DNA of 64,000 nt, from the NCBI RefSeq assembly GCF_002944315.1, contig NZ_CP024311.1, forward strand, positions 2,270,501 to 2,334,500. Direction: 5' to 3'. This document shows positions 36,662 to 45,602 of this stretch, in pieces. Made by a program: the position numbers and the translations under genes. A model generated the notes under the pieces. It saw only the letters and a program-made list of their open reading frames with translations. It made no database searches and was not told the origin of the DNA. This DNA is from Rhizobium sp. NXC24 (lineage in GTDB: Bacteria > Pseudomonadota > Alphaproteobacteria > Rhizobiales > Rhizobiaceae). Position 1 is the first letter of the stretch, and the number at the start of each line of letters is the position of its first letter.

Positions 36662-36987
36662 GCCATCCCCTCAAAAGCTTCGCAGTTGTTCGAATGCAGC
36701 ACGCTGGTGCCGGCATTGGCGGCATCGATCTGCATGTGATCGAAATAGTCGAGGCAATCCTTGCTCGCATGCACCTTCGGCAGAGCGGCCACCGCATCAG
36801 CATGAGAGCGCCACCAGATGACATCGACATAGCCGCCATCACAGCCGCGCACCAGTTCGCGATTGATATAGCCGGGCTGGAGCTTCAGAAAACGATCCTG
36901 CATTCTCGCAGCCGCTTCCAGAAGCGCACCTTCGGATAGGTCGGCGCGGAGCTTGAACGGCGCCCATTCCATAACTTTTCCCGTCAT
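36646..36987 (-). CDS. Small dimeric alpha/beta-barrel-like protein
   Basis: 113 residues resembling antibiotic-biosynthesis-monooxygenase/Dabb-type ferredoxin-fold proteins: MQDRFLKLQPGYINREL followed by YVDVIWWRSHADAVAAL. Catalytic function unknown. Co-transcribed with the alkylation repair gene, as shown by overlapping ends, and divergent from the WYL regulator, which may control both. Confidence 0.65.
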   Translation of the reverse strand: MTGKVMEWAPFKLRADLSEGALLEAAARMQDRFLKLQPGYINRELVRGCDGGYVDVIWWRSHADAVAALPKVHASKDCLDYFDHMQIDAANAGTSVLHSNNCEAFEGMAWLNA

Positions 36988-37059
36988 CGTCTTTCCTCGG
37001 GTTCAGTCAGATGCCCATCGCTTATTGCTTAATAGGACAGATAACGACATATTTCAGCA

Positions 37060-37794
37060 ATGGCGCGCACGGCGGATGGAACAAGGCTGAACAGGCTGGA
37101 AGAGCTGAAAGGGCTGCTTCGCGAACGTGAGCACGCGACAGCCGCCGAGCTCGCTGCCGAGATGGGCGTCAGCCTGCGCACGCTCAACCGCGACATTGCG
37201 CTACTGCGCCAAAGTGGCCTGCCGATCGATGCCGACCGCGGCCGCGGCGGCGGCATGCAATTGCATCGTAGCTGGTCGCTCGGCCGGCTGCATCTCGATC
37301 ATCTCGAAACGATCGACCTGCTGCTCAGCATCACCATCGCCGAAAAGGTTGGTTCGCCTCTGCTGTTGCAACATCTGACGTCGATCAAGCGCAAGGTCTC
37401 CGCCGCCTTCACCGAAGGCTATCAGGGCCGCATCCGCGACCTGCGCCGCCGCATCATCGTCGGTGCGCCGGCAACGCTCAATGTCGTCAACAGCTATGTG
37501 CCGCCAAGTCGCGCCAATCTTGCACTGATATCCCAAGCCTTCTTCGAGCAGCGGCAGGTGATCATCGATTACGAGGCCGGCGACGGCGTTGTCACCAGCC
37601 GCCGGATCGAGCCGCAATTCCTCTATTTGAATGCGCCCGTCTGGTATCTCATCACCTGGGATCACCTGCGGGATGACATCAGAACCTTCCGCGTCGATCG
37701 CATCCGCGCGGCAGAACTCCAGCCGGCAACCTTTCGCATCGGCGATCCGAAGATCTACATCGCCGCCGCGGACCGAAGCGCCTCGCTTCTCTAA
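37060..37794 (+). CDS. YafY-type HTH/WYL transcriptional regulator
   Basis: 244-residue protein: N-terminal winged helix (RLEELKGLLREREHATAAELAAEMGVSLRTLNRDI) and a C-terminal WYL domain (PVWYLITWDHLRDDIRTFRVDRI). WYL proteins respond to nucleic-acid or small ligands. It is divergent from the 36646-36987 and 35549-36661 pair, so it may regulate that repair operon. Confidence 0.88.
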   Translation: MARTADGTRLNRLEELKGLLREREHATAAELAAEMGVSLRTLNRDIALLRQSGLPIDADRGRGGGMQLHRSWSLGRLHLDHLETIDLLLSITIAEKVGSPLLLQHLTSIKRKVSAAFTEGYQGRIRDLRRRIIVGAPATLNVVNSYVPPSRANLALISQAFFEQRQVIIDYEAGDGVVTSRRIEPQFLYLNAPVWYLITWDHLRDDIRTFRVDRIRAAELQPATFRIGDPKIYIAAADRSASLL

Positions 37795-37798
37795 TTCC

Positions 37799-38443
37799 TC
37801 AGAATTCGACGCCCGGCTGCCCCTTGATGCCGGAACGGAACGGATGCTTGATCAGCTCCATCTCGGTGACGAGGTCGGCGATCTCGATCAGCTCTTCCTT
37901 GGCGTTGCGGCCAGTCAAAACGACATGCGTCATGTACGGCTTCTCCGTTTTCAGGAAGTCGAGGACGTCGTTGATATCGAGATAATCATAGCGGAGCGCG
38001 ATGTTGATCTCATCGAGAAGCACCATCGAATTGCGCTCGTCGCGAATCAAATCCTTGGCCTTCTCCCAGGCTGCCGCAGCGGCCGCCACGTCGCGGGCAC
38101 GATCCTGCGTCTCCCAGGTGAACCCCTCGCCCATGGTATGAAACTGGCAGATATCGGAGAAATGCTTTTCGATCAGATCCCGCTCGCCGGTCCACATCGC
38201 GCCCTTGATGAACTGCACCACTGCGCACGGCTTCCTGTGAGCGATGTGACGGAAAATCATGCCGAACGCGGACGACGACTTGCCTTTGCCCTTGCCGGTA
38301 TGGACGATGATCAGTCCCTTCTCGTCCGTCTTCGTTGCCATGATCTTGTCGCGCGCGGCCTTTTTCTTGGCCATCTTGTCGGCATGGCGTGCGTCATCGT
38401 TCTTCGGTGCTTCAGTGCCCGTTTCGGTTGGTTCTTCGCTCAT
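37799..38443 (-). CDS. cobO: Cob(I)yrinic acid a,c-diamide adenosyltransferase
   Basis: 214-residue CobA/CobO-type ATP:corrinoid adenosyltransferase with P-loop HTGKGKGKSSSAFG and the conserved FHTMGEGFTWETQD and VLLDEINIALRYDY blocks. ATG 38443 overlaps the stop of the cupin gene (ATGA). Last gene of the riboswitch-led operon cobP-cobW-higBA-cobN-cupin-cobO. Confidence 0.95.
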   Translation of the reverse strand: MSEEPTETGTEAPKNDDARHADKMAKKKAARDKIMATKTDEKGLIIVHTGKGKGKSSSAFGMIFRHIAHRKPCAVVQFIKGAMWTGERDLIEKHFSDICQFHTMGEGFTWETQDRARDVAAAAAAWEKAKDLIRDERNSMVLLDEINIALRYDYLDINDVLDFLKTEKPYMTHVVLTGRNAKEELIEIADLVTEMELIKHPFRSGIKGQPGVEF

Positions 38444-39039
38444 TCTACTCTCCCTGCAATTGTCGATTTCTGCGCTAACGGCCCGCCACGCCAAAGGTAA
38501 AGCGCCGCCAGCGGTGTCCTCTCGGTTCGCATCGCATGGCGAATATCCGAGGGATGATGAATGATTTCGCCTGTCCACCGCGGCAGGAAGGCTTGACTGT
38601 CCTTGCTCCACAGTGAGCCTTCCGTCAGCGGAATATAGATTTCCTCGGCGATGTGATGGTGATCCGGATAATGCACATCTGGCCCGAGCAGCAGAAAGCC
38701 GCCGGCCATTTCATCGCTGACGAAGTGGCCGCGCGTGCCGAAAAGCTCGACCCAACAGTATCTCTGCAGAAAATCGGCGCCGAAATCAGCGATGTTATAG
38801 GTCTGCGCCCAGTGCAATGCGTCTGCCGCACCTACGAGGCTGGAAAACAATTCACTTTCCGCGACATCGGCTGGCCGGTGGAGATCGTTCAGATAACTCA
38901 CGACCGGCAGACTACGTGCCGCAAGTAACCGCCCGCCCATCCGCCAATCAAAGCCTGCAATGAAACGCCTCAATATGGGATCGCTCCGCGAAGCGACATA
39001 GCGCTGGAAGGCTTGAAGAAGATCGTCGACCGCACTCAA
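38440..39039 (-). CDS. Cupin of the DMSP-lyase-like family in the cob operon
   Basis: 199-residue soluble protein. A C-terminal cupin domain has PDHHHIAEEIYIPLTEG (metal ligands likely His127, His129, Glu133; Tyr135 near) and a second motif with His168 in SDIRHAMRTE, the arrangement of dimethylsulfoniopropionate lyases DddL/Q/W. The gene overlaps cobN upstream and cobO downstream by 4 nt each, so it is translated as part of the cobalamin operon. DMSP cleavage has no obvious link to corrin chemistry; it may instead act on a corrinoid precursor or metal. Annotation as a lyase by homology alone would be risky. Confidence 0.8.
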   Translation of the reverse strand: MSAVDDLLQAFQRYVASRSDPILRRFIAGFDWRMGGRLLAARSLPVVSYLNDLHRPADVAESELFSSLVGAADALHWAQTYNIADFGADFLQRYCWVELFGTRGHFVSDEMAGGFLLLGPDVHYPDHHHIAEEIYIPLTEGSLWSKDSQAFLPRWTGEIIHHPSDIRHAMRTERTPLAALYLWRGGPLAQKSTIAGRVE

Positions 39040-42000
39040 GCTACGACCTCCTTGTCAGTCAAAGTCTCCAGATCGAACCGTGCCGAATTGCTGCGTGGCG
39101 TCCAGAGTTGGCGATCGATCGCTTCGAGCAGACGCTCTTGCATCTCCCGTAAGGCCGCCGGATTCTTCTCCGCCATGAAATCGCGCACCAGGGGATCGAC
39201 GACAAAAGCCTGATAGACCGCCTCGAAATGATGATTGCGCACGGCGCCCGTGGTTGCGGCGAAAGCGAAGAGGTAGTCGACCGTGGCTGAAATCTCGAAG
39301 GCGCCCTTATAACCATGGCGCATCACGCCATCGATCCACTTCGGATTGACGACACGGCCGCGCACGACACGGCCGATCTCCTCTTCCAGCGAGCGGATAA
39401 CCGGCTTTTCCGGGCGGGAATGGTCGTTGTGATAGATCGACGGACGAGCGCCCGCGAGCTGCTCCGCAGCAGCCGCCATACCACCTTCAAACTGGTAGTA
39501 ATCGTCGCTGTCCAGCAGGTCGTGCTCTCGATTGTCTTGATTCTGCACCACCGCCTGAATCGAGCGCAACCGCTCCTCGAACACGCCGCGCTCGGCTTTC
39601 CCGTCCTCGCCTGCGCCATAGGCATAGCTGCCCCAGACGAGATAGGCCTCCGCCAGATCGGCGCGACGCTCCCAGCCCTTCTCGTCGATCAATGCCTGCA
39701 GTCCGGCTCCATAGGCGCCGGGCTTGGAACCGAAGATACGGTAGCCAGCTCGCCTGCTGGCCGAAGCCTCGTCCAGTCCTGCCGCCTCCAGCCGCCTAAT
39801 CTCGCCGCGCACGCGTGCCGCGATGGGATTGTCCACGGCATCCTCATCCAACGCCCCGACCGCGCGGACCGCCTTGTCGAACAGTGCGATCTGCTCCGGA
39901 AAGGCATCGCGGAAGAAGCCGGAAATTCGCAACGTCACATCGACACGCGGCCGCCCGAGCTTTGCCGGCGCAATAATCTCATAGCCGGTAACGCGCCGCG
40001 AGGTCATGTCCCAGACGGGCCTGACACCGATCAAGGCCAGCGCCTGGGCAATATCGTCACCGCCGGTGCGCATATTCGACGTGCCCCAGGCCGTCAGCCC
40101 GAAGGAAACCGGCCACTCACCGTGATCCTGCACGTAGCGGCGGACTAACAGCTCCGCCGACTTCTTGCCAAGCTCATAGGCCGCCGGCGTCGGCACGGCG
40201 CGGCTGTCGACGGAATAGAAATTCCGACCCGTCGGCAAAACATCTGGCCTACCGCGTGTCGGCGCCCCTGAGGGGCCGGGCGGCACGAACCGGCCGTCGA
40301 GGCCTTTTATCAAGGCGGCAATCTCCGCATCGCCGCACGCGAGAATGGACGGCTGCAGTTGCGAGAAAATCCCCTCAAGAACCATGTGGGTGTTTACCCA
40401 GCTCTCTGGACAGACCATCCCGCGTGAAACGAGTTGAGCGGCCAGCAGCTCGATACGTTCGACAGTGTCGCCTTGCGTGCGCCAGGGCGCATCGGAGGCG
40501 TCTTGCAGGATAGATGGGCGCGGGCCGAGCCATTCGTCCGCCATATCGCAATCCAGAGGATCGAACGACGTAGGCTGCACCAACGCATCCCGCGCGATCG
40601 CCCGCTGCAAACTCTGATCGCCGCCCTCGCCCAATCCCCGCGGCACGCGCGCCAGGGCCACCGTCAAATCCGTGAGCAGCCTTCCGGATGGCGAAACGCC
40701 GAAAACATGCAGTCCGTCACGGATCTGCATTTCCTTGAGGTCGCAGAGATAGGCGTCGAGCTTCTTCAGCGCCTCATCCTCACCTTCGCCTTTGGCAATG
40801 CCGGCATCCTGATCCAGGCCGATATCGGTGACCAGATCGAGAATCTGTTTGCGCAGCAGCCGAATACGGCGGGGATCGCCGCCGGAAGCCTCATAGTATT
40901 CGTCCACCAGCGCTTCGAGGTCCTTGAGCGGGCCGTAGCTTTCGGCGCGTGTTAAAGGCGGGGTCAGGTGGTCGATGATCACGGCGCTCGCGCGGCGCTT
41001 GGCCTGCGTGCCCTCGCCTGGATCATTGACGATGAACGGATAGAGATGCGGCAACGGCCCGAGAATCGCTTCGGGATAGCAGGTTTCTGACAGCGCCAGG
41101 GCTTTCCCCGGCAGCCATTCGAGATTGCCATGCTTGCCCATATGAATGACGGCATGCGCGCCGAAAGACCGGCGCAGGAATGCATAGAAAGCGAGATAGC
41201 CATGCGGCGGCACGAGGTCCGGCGAATGATAGCTTTCCTTCGGATCGATATTATAGCCGCGCGCTGGCTGGATACCCACCAGCACGTCGCCGAAGCGGGT
41301 GAAGGGCAGTGCAAAGGCACCTTCGCGAACATAGGGATCGCTCTCCGGATCACCCCAACGCGCAGTAGTCTCGTCCTGAATCTGAATAGGAAGAGATGAG
41401 AGGAAATTCTTGTATTCGCTTATAGAAATGGTCTCGCGTACGACCTTGCCGTCGTGGCCGGAATTGGTCGGCCCGTCCATCAGGTGCCGCATGAGCGCAT
41501 CGCCATCGGCAGGCAGATCGGCAACCGGATACTCCGCCGCCTGCATAGCTTTCAGCACTTCCATCGTGCCCGCCGGCGTATCGAGCCCGACGCCGTTACC
41601 AAGCCGTCCGTCGCGGTTCGGATAGTTGGCCATGACGAGCGCCACCCGCCGATCTTGCGGGCGCGTTTTGCGCAATCCCGCCCAATTGGCCGCCAATCGA
41701 GCGGTATAGCGCATGCGGTCGGCTGCCGACTCGCTGGCAACGATATTGGCCTCGACACGATCATCATAACGCGCCGCCGCCTTGAAGGAGACGGCACGAG
41801 CCAGTACGCGCCCATCCACCTCCGGCAGCGCGACATTCATGCCGAGATCACGTGCGGAAAGCCCTTGTGACGAAGCATCCCAAGCCTCTCGCGATGAAGC
41901 CGAAAAGATCGCCTGCAGCACGACGGCGTCACTCGCCTCCAATACGGTCGGCTGCCGATCCGCGCCCGGCGCCGAGACGGCAAAACCGGTCGTGTTGATC

Positions 42001-42806
42001 ACGACGTCGGGCTTCAGCTCGCCGAAAACGCTTTCGAGAATGCCGACTGAAACCGGATCCTTGAGGCTGTAGGCAAAGACCGGCAGCGGCCGCATGCCCT
42101 CGGTGATCAGCGCCTCTATCATGGCTTCGACCGGCTTGGTTTCACCGCTTTGCACGAGGGCACGATAGAACGAAATAGCGACGGTCGGGGGTTCAAATCC
42201 CTCTCCCGCTACCATCGAAGATGCTGAGATATTTCTCCACTCCTCGGTCCCAATCACGCCCCTGCCCGGCCACCAGATCCCCGCCTTCATCAACGGAGCG
42301 GCCGGCGCCGGTTTTTCGGCGCCCGACAGCAACGCCCCGGCGTAGCCGAGAAAGTCACGAGAATTCGCGTCGCCGCCTTCGATCAGATAGGACCAAAGCG
42401 CGTTGAGGTCCTCGAGCGCAACATTGGAGAACGGCGTCAGCCCGGGATCAGGCTTGGAATCTCCCGGAAGTACCGCGATAAGCGCACCGCTGCGTACGGC
42501 GCAGGCATGCAACGCCTCGAGCGCATAGTGGAAATAGCTGGCACCGCCAAGCGCCCTGACGATAATCAGCTTCGCATGCCGAGCCGTCCGTTCGATATAG
42601 GTATCGACGGACATCGGATGCTTGAGGCTCATCAAGCTCGCAAGCCGCAACGAATAGGCGGCTTCCCCCTGCCCATGGGCGGCAGCGATCGCCGCAAGCT
42701 CCGTATCGGCGGCCGACAGAAACAGGATATCGCCCGGCGACTGGCCAAGATCAATCGCCTCCTCGCCATCGCTGATCGTTCCCTTTTGCGCTAGGAGGAG
42801 ATGCAT
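39036..42806 (-). CDS. cobN: Aerobic cobaltochelatase subunit CobN
   Basis: 1256-residue large subunit of the ATP-dependent chelatase (with CobS and CobT, not in this window) that inserts cobalt into hydrogenobyrinic acid a,c-diamide. Recognisable blocks are FYRALVQSGETKPVEAMI, VIHMGKHGNLEWLPGKALAL, WGTSNMRTGGDDIAQAL and SRRVTGYEIIAP. Near residues 198-208 the reading frame passes through a segment that on the opposite strand is a tRNA 3' end (42182-42214). Length is normal for the family. Stop overlaps the cupin start. Confidence 0.96.
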   Translation of the reverse strand: MHLLLAQKGTISDGEEAIDLGQSPGDILFLSAADTELAAIAAAHGQGEAAYSLRLASLMSLKHPMSVDTYIERTARHAKLIIVRALGGASYFHYALEALHACAVRSGALIAVLPGDSKPDPGLTPFSNVALEDLNALWSYLIEGGDANSRDFLGYAGALLSGAEKPAPAAPLMKAGIWWPGRGVIGTEEWRNISASSMVAGEGFEPPTVAISFYRALVQSGETKPVEAMIEALITEGMRPLPVFAYSLKDPVSVGILESVFGELKPDVVINTTGFAVSAPGADRQPTVLEASDAVVLQAIFSASSREAWDASSQGLSARDLGMNVALPEVDGRVLARAVSFKAAARYDDRVEANIVASESAADRMRYTARLAANWAGLRKTRPQDRRVALVMANYPNRDGRLGNGVGLDTPAGTMEVLKAMQAAEYPVADLPADGDALMRHLMDGPTNSGHDGKVVRETISISEYKNFLSSLPIQIQDETTARWGDPESDPYVREGAFALPFTRFGDVLVGIQPARGYNIDPKESYHSPDLVPPHGYLAFYAFLRRSFGAHAVIHMGKHGNLEWLPGKALALSETCYPEAILGPLPHLYPFIVNDPGEGTQAKRRASAVIIDHLTPPLTRAESYGPLKDLEALVDEYYEASGGDPRRIRLLRKQILDLVTDIGLDQDAGIAKGEGEDEALKKLDAYLCDLKEMQIRDGLHVFGVSPSGRLLTDLTVALARVPRGLGEGGDQSLQRAIARDALVQPTSFDPLDCDMADEWLGPRPSILQDASDAPWRTQGDTVERIELLAAQLVSRGMVCPESWVNTHMVLEGIFSQLQPSILACGDAEIAALIKGLDGRFVPPGPSGAPTRGRPDVLPTGRNFYSVDSRAVPTPAAYELGKKSAELLVRRYVQDHGEWPVSFGLTAWGTSNMRTGGDDIAQALALIGVRPVWDMTSRRVTGYEIIAPAKLGRPRVDVTLRISGFFRDAFPEQIALFDKAVRAVGALDEDAVDNPIAARVRGEIRRLEAAGLDEASASRRAGYRIFGSKPGAYGAGLQALIDEKGWERRADLAEAYLVWGSYAYGAGEDGKAERGVFEERLRSIQAVVQNQDNREHDLLDSDDYYQFEGGMAAAAEQLAGARPSIYHNDHSRPEKPVIRSLEEEIGRVVRGRVVNPKWIDGVMRHGYKGAFEISATVDYLFAFAATTGAVRNHHFEAVYQAFVVDPLVRDFMAEKNPAALREMQERLLEAIDRQLWTPRSNSARFDLETLTDKEVVA
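42182..42214 (+). other. tRNA 3'-end-like sequence within cobN
   Basis: On the plus strand this reads GGGGG-TTCAAAT-CCCTC (T-arm stem and loop) followed by TCCCGCT-A-CCA (acceptor strand, discriminator, CCA). No matching 5' half, anticodon arm or D-arm precedes it, so it is not a tRNA gene. On the cobN strand it encodes VAGEGFEPPT. Confidence 0.6.
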
Positions 42807-42830
42807 GCCGCCCCAATTCGTTTCATTGAT

Positions 42831-43142
42831 TTAAGCCGCTTCAAGCGGCTTGATGGCTGCGAATACATCGCTCTTTTCCGCTTGCGCGATCGCGAGATCA
42901 TAACCCGTTTGCATCGCCATCCAGAAATCTGGCGTCGTGCTGAAAAACCGCGCGAGCCGAAGTGCCGTATCCGGCGTGACCCCGGTGTCCTCCGAAACCA
43001 GCCTCTCAATACGCGTTCGAGGCACGTTAAGATGTTTCGCCAAAGCACCGGCGCTCATCGTCAATGGCTTCAGATACTCCTCCCGCAAGATTTCACCCGG
43101 ATGGATCGGCGGAAGTTTGGTCTCGGTCATGTTACGCTCCAT
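42831..43142 (-). CDS. higA: HigA-type antitoxin
   Basis: 103-residue (or 99 from Met5 at 43130) XRE-family antitoxin: IHPGEILREEYLKPLTMSAGALAKHLNV and VTPDTALRLARFFSTTPDFWM are typical of HigA. It follows higB, toxin first, as usual for this class. The pair is embedded between cobW and cobN. It would neutralise HigB and repress the higB promoter. Confidence 0.93.
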   Translation of the reverse strand: MERNMTETKLPPIHPGEILREEYLKPLTMSAGALAKHLNVPRTRIERLVSEDTGVTPDTALRLARFFSTTPDFWMAMQTGYDLAIAQAEKSDVFAAIKPLEAA

Positions 43143-43423
43143 CAGTGATAATCCACGATCTCGACATCACGCGGTCCAGCTTCGGTCCATAGGAAGCAAA
43201 TGCGCCATTGATCGTTGATTCTGATCGAATACTGGCCAGAACGATCACCTTGCAAACGCTCCAGCCGATTGCCGGGAGGCGATCGCAGGTCGTCCAGCAC
43301 AACCGCATAGTTCAATATCGTCAGCTTGCGTTGCGCGGAACGAACGAGGTCGGCTGGAAAGCCCTTTGGCACGTTTCCTGAGGCCACAGCTTCGGCGAAC
43401 TTCCCCTTGTATGAAACGATCAC
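43142..43423 (-). CDS. higB: HigB-type RelE-superfamily toxin
   Basis: 93-residue mRNA interferase of the HigB group: LVRSAQRKLTILNYAV, the LRSPPGNRLERLQGDRSGQYSIRINDQWRICF core, and a VEIVDYH end with the usual catalytic His/Tyr region. GTG start. Abuts higA. A 19-bp palindromic operator (43459-43477) lies 36 bp upstream. Confidence 0.93.
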   Translation of the reverse strand: MIVSYKGKFAEAVASGNVPKGFPADLVRSAQRKLTILNYAVVLDDLRSPPGNRLERLQGDRSGQYSIRINDQWRICFLWTEAGPRDVEIVDYH

Positions 43424-43458
43424 CGCTATCTCAACTTCCGCCTAAGCAGTATATCCAA

Positions 43459-43477
43459 TGTATCATGACCTGATACA
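43459..43477. promoter_or_regulatory. Operator of higBA
   Basis: TGTATCAtgaccTGATACA is a perfect 7-bp dyad with a 5-bp spacer in the gap between cobW and higB. This is the expected place for HigA autorepression and shows that higBA has its own control inside the cob operon. Confidence 0.7.
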
Positions 43478-43480
43478 AAA

Positions 43481-44530
43481 TCAAGCTAACTGCTCGATCG
43501 CCTTGCGCACGATCTCCTCGTCCATCTCGTGCAGCCCAATCACCACAAGCCGCGTCTGACGCTCTTCGCCCGGCGTCCAGGCGCGGTCGAAATAATGGTC
43601 GATGCGGCTGCCGACGGCCTGGATCTGCAAGCGCATCGGCTTGCCGGGCACATCGACAAAACCCTTGAGGCGCAGGACATCGTGTTCGGCAATCACGCCC
43701 TTCAAGTTCTCGATAAAGGCAAGCGGATCGGCGATCGGGCCGAGCTCGACGATGAAGCTGTCGAATTCGTCATGATCATGCGGTGCGCCGTCCTCGTGTT
43801 CCAGCTCGTGATGTGATTTGCGGTTGGCGATATCGCCTTCGGTGCCGATGCCGAGGCCGAGGAGGATGGCGGCCGGAACCTCACCATTTTTCGCTTCGAT
43901 GATCGTCGGCTTGCGGGCGGTGCGAGAGGCAACTTCGGTACGGACGCGACCAAGGCCAGCGACATCGATCAGGTCGGTCTTGTTGAGAACGATAAGATCG
44001 GCGCAGTGCAATTGATCCTCGAACAGCTCCTCGATCGGGCTTTCGTGATCAAGCGATTCGTCTTCGACACGACGGGCTTCGACAGCATCGTGATCATCGG
44101 CAAAACGGCCGGCGGCGACAGCGGCGCTATCGACCACGGTGATGACGCCGTCGACGGTGACCTGGGTGCGGATATCCGGCCAGTTGAAAGCAGCGACGAG
44201 GGGCTGCGGCAACGCCAGACCGGAAGTCTCGATGACGATATGATCGGGACGCGCATCACGCTCCAAAAGCTTGGTCATGGTTGGGATGAAATCGTCTGCG
44301 ACCGTGCAGCAGATGCAGCCGTTGGTCAGCTCGATAATGTCGTCCTCGGTGCAGTTTTCCGCGCCGCAGCCCTTCAGCACGTCACCATCGACGCCAAGAT
44401 CACCGAACTCGTTGATGATCAGGGCGATCTTCTTCCCACCGGTGTTCTGCAGGAGGTTGCGGATCATCGTCGTCTTTCCGGCGCCAAGGAAGCCGGTGAT
44501 GACGGTGGCGGGAATTTTTTCCTGATTCAT
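43481..44530 (-). CDS. cobW: CobW-type GTPase metallochaperone
   Basis: 349-residue G3E GTPase: P-loop VITGFLGAGKTTMI, metal-binding NGCICCTV, and NKTDL base-recognition motif. A His/Asp-rich loop (HHELEHEDGAPHDHDEFD) may hold metal. CobW delivers cobalt to the CobNST chelatase. It starts 5 bp after the cobP stop. Confidence 0.94.
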   Translation of the reverse strand: MNQEKIPATVITGFLGAGKTTMIRNLLQNTGGKKIALIINEFGDLGVDGDVLKGCGAENCTEDDIIELTNGCICCTVADDFIPTMTKLLERDARPDHIVIETSGLALPQPLVAAFNWPDIRTQVTVDGVITVVDSAAVAAGRFADDHDAVEARRVEDESLDHESPIEELFEDQLHCADLIVLNKTDLIDVAGLGRVRTEVASRTARKPTIIEAKNGEVPAAILLGLGIGTEGDIANRKSHHELEHEDGAPHDHDEFDSFIVELGPIADPLAFIENLKGVIAEHDVLRLKGFVDVPGKPMRLQIQAVGSRIDHYFDRAWTPGEERQTRLVVIGLHEMDEEIVRKAIEQLA

Positions 44531-44535
44531 GCAGA

Positions 44536-45063
44536 TCAACCCTTCATTTTCAGCGGCAGCCCCGCCGCGATAAAATAGACTTCGGCGCTTGCCGCCGCGA
44601 GCATCTGGTGCAACCGGCCGGCATGATCGCGAAACTCGCGTGCCATACGGTTTTCAGGCACGATGCCGAGCCCGACCTCATTGGAAACGAGGACGAGGCG
44701 CGACTTTGCGCCTGGTAGAAATTCTGTGAGAGCGGAAAATTCCGCCGCGATGTTGCGCTCGGCCATCATCAGGTTGGTGACCCAAAGCGTCAGGCAATCG
44801 ACGAGAACAGCGCGGTCCTCGCCGTCGATCGCCGCCAGCCGCGCCGTAAGATCGAGCGGCTCCTCATGCGTCGTCCAGAGAAGATCACCCCGTTCGGCGC
44901 GATGTTGTGCGATGCGATCGCGCATTTCGTCGTCCCAGGCCTGGCCCGTCGCCACGTAATGACGATCGAGGCCGGTATCCGAGATCAGCGATTCGGCGAA
45001 TCGGGATTTACCGGAGCGTGCGCCGCCGAGAACAAGAACGGCGCGGGACGGTGAGGATAGCAT
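44536..45063 (-). CDS. cobP: Bifunctional adenosylcobinamide kinase/guanylyltransferase
   Basis: 175-residue CobU/CobP enzyme with P-loop [15 protein letters not shown] and [14 protein letters not shown]. It phosphorylates adenosylcobinamide and transfers GMP to give AdoCbi-GDP. Its ATG lies 3 bases after the stop of a 30-codon ORF and has only a weak ribosome binding site of its own, which suggests coupling to that ORF. First cob gene after the riboswitch. Confidence 0.95.
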   Translation of the reverse strand: MLSSPSRAVLVLGGARSGKSRFAESLISDTGLDRHYVATGQAWDDEMRDRIAQHRAERGDLLWTTHEEPLDLTARLAAIDGEDRAVLVDCLTLWVTNLMMAERNIAAEFSALTEFLPGAKSRLVLVSNEVGLGIVPENRMAREFRDHAGRLHQMLAAASAEVYFIAAGLPLKMKG

Positions 45064-45066
45064 CGG

Positions 45067-45159
45067 CTATTTCCGCCCCGACACAAAGGCGACCGCGGGC
45101 GCGATGCCGCCAAAGCCGCAAAGCAGGCGCCTGCGCGCCCAAAATTCATTTCGCGCCAT
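45067..45159 (-). CDS. 30-residue ORF between riboswitch and cobP
   Basis: ATG 45159 is preceded by a GGAGG site at ideal spacing and the frame ends 3 bases before cobP. The product starts MARNEFWARRRLL and has a short hydrophobic core (CGFGGIAPAVAFV) after a basic N-terminus, like a tiny membrane peptide. It might serve as a translational lead-in for cobP, so the riboswitch would act on its ribosome binding site. No family recognised. Confidence 0.5.
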   Translation of the reverse strand: MARNEFWARRRLLCGFGGIAPAVAFVSGRK

Positions 45160-45223
45160 GACAACCTCCGTGCTGGCAGCCGAGACATCCGTCCCTGGGG
45201 TGGGCCTTGTGCCCGGCACGTAT

Positions 45224-45590
45224 GGCAGGTCTCCTGGCTCGCGGATGAGGCGCAGCAAGCGGGGCAAACCGAAATCGGTCGCCTCCGCTCCTGCACCAGC
45301 GGATCTCCCTCGCCTTCCCGGCAAACATCATGAAAAGGCGGACGATTCGTAGAATTAGAGGCGTCCAGCCCTGGTTGATCATGATGCCACGCCAGTGGCT
45401 TTTCCGGCTCGAAGCTGCTTTCACCTGCCCGCACCACGCGGACCATCAGCAAAATACCCCCCAAACCGGATGAAAGACCCTGACCGCTCTACAGTCGCGG
45501 GGTCGGCTGTGATGAGAACGCCCGAGTTGGGTCCGCCCCTTCACATTCCCTTTTCATCCCATGCGACAGATCGCCGCTCGGGAACCATTC
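45224..45590 (-). promoter_or_regulatory. Adenosylcobalamin riboswitch
   Basis: Read on the minus strand: AATGGTTCCC, GATGAAAAGGGAAT, GCCGACCCCGCGACTGTAGAGCGG-type core, AAGCCACTGG, GCCGGGAAGGCG and the closing CGCGAGCCAGGAGACCTGCC box. These come in the correct order for a cobalamin riboswitch. The element spans ~367 nt, well above the usual ~200, because of long inserts between conserved blocks. It leads the operon cobP to cobO and should lower expression when AdoCbl is plentiful. Confidence 0.9.
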
Positions 45591-45602
45591 GTTATGCCGC
45601 AA

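Noticed and set aside
42182..42214. A functional tRNA gene
   Set aside because: Only the T-arm and acceptor 3' strand are present; there is no anticodon or D arm, and the sequence lies inside cobN.
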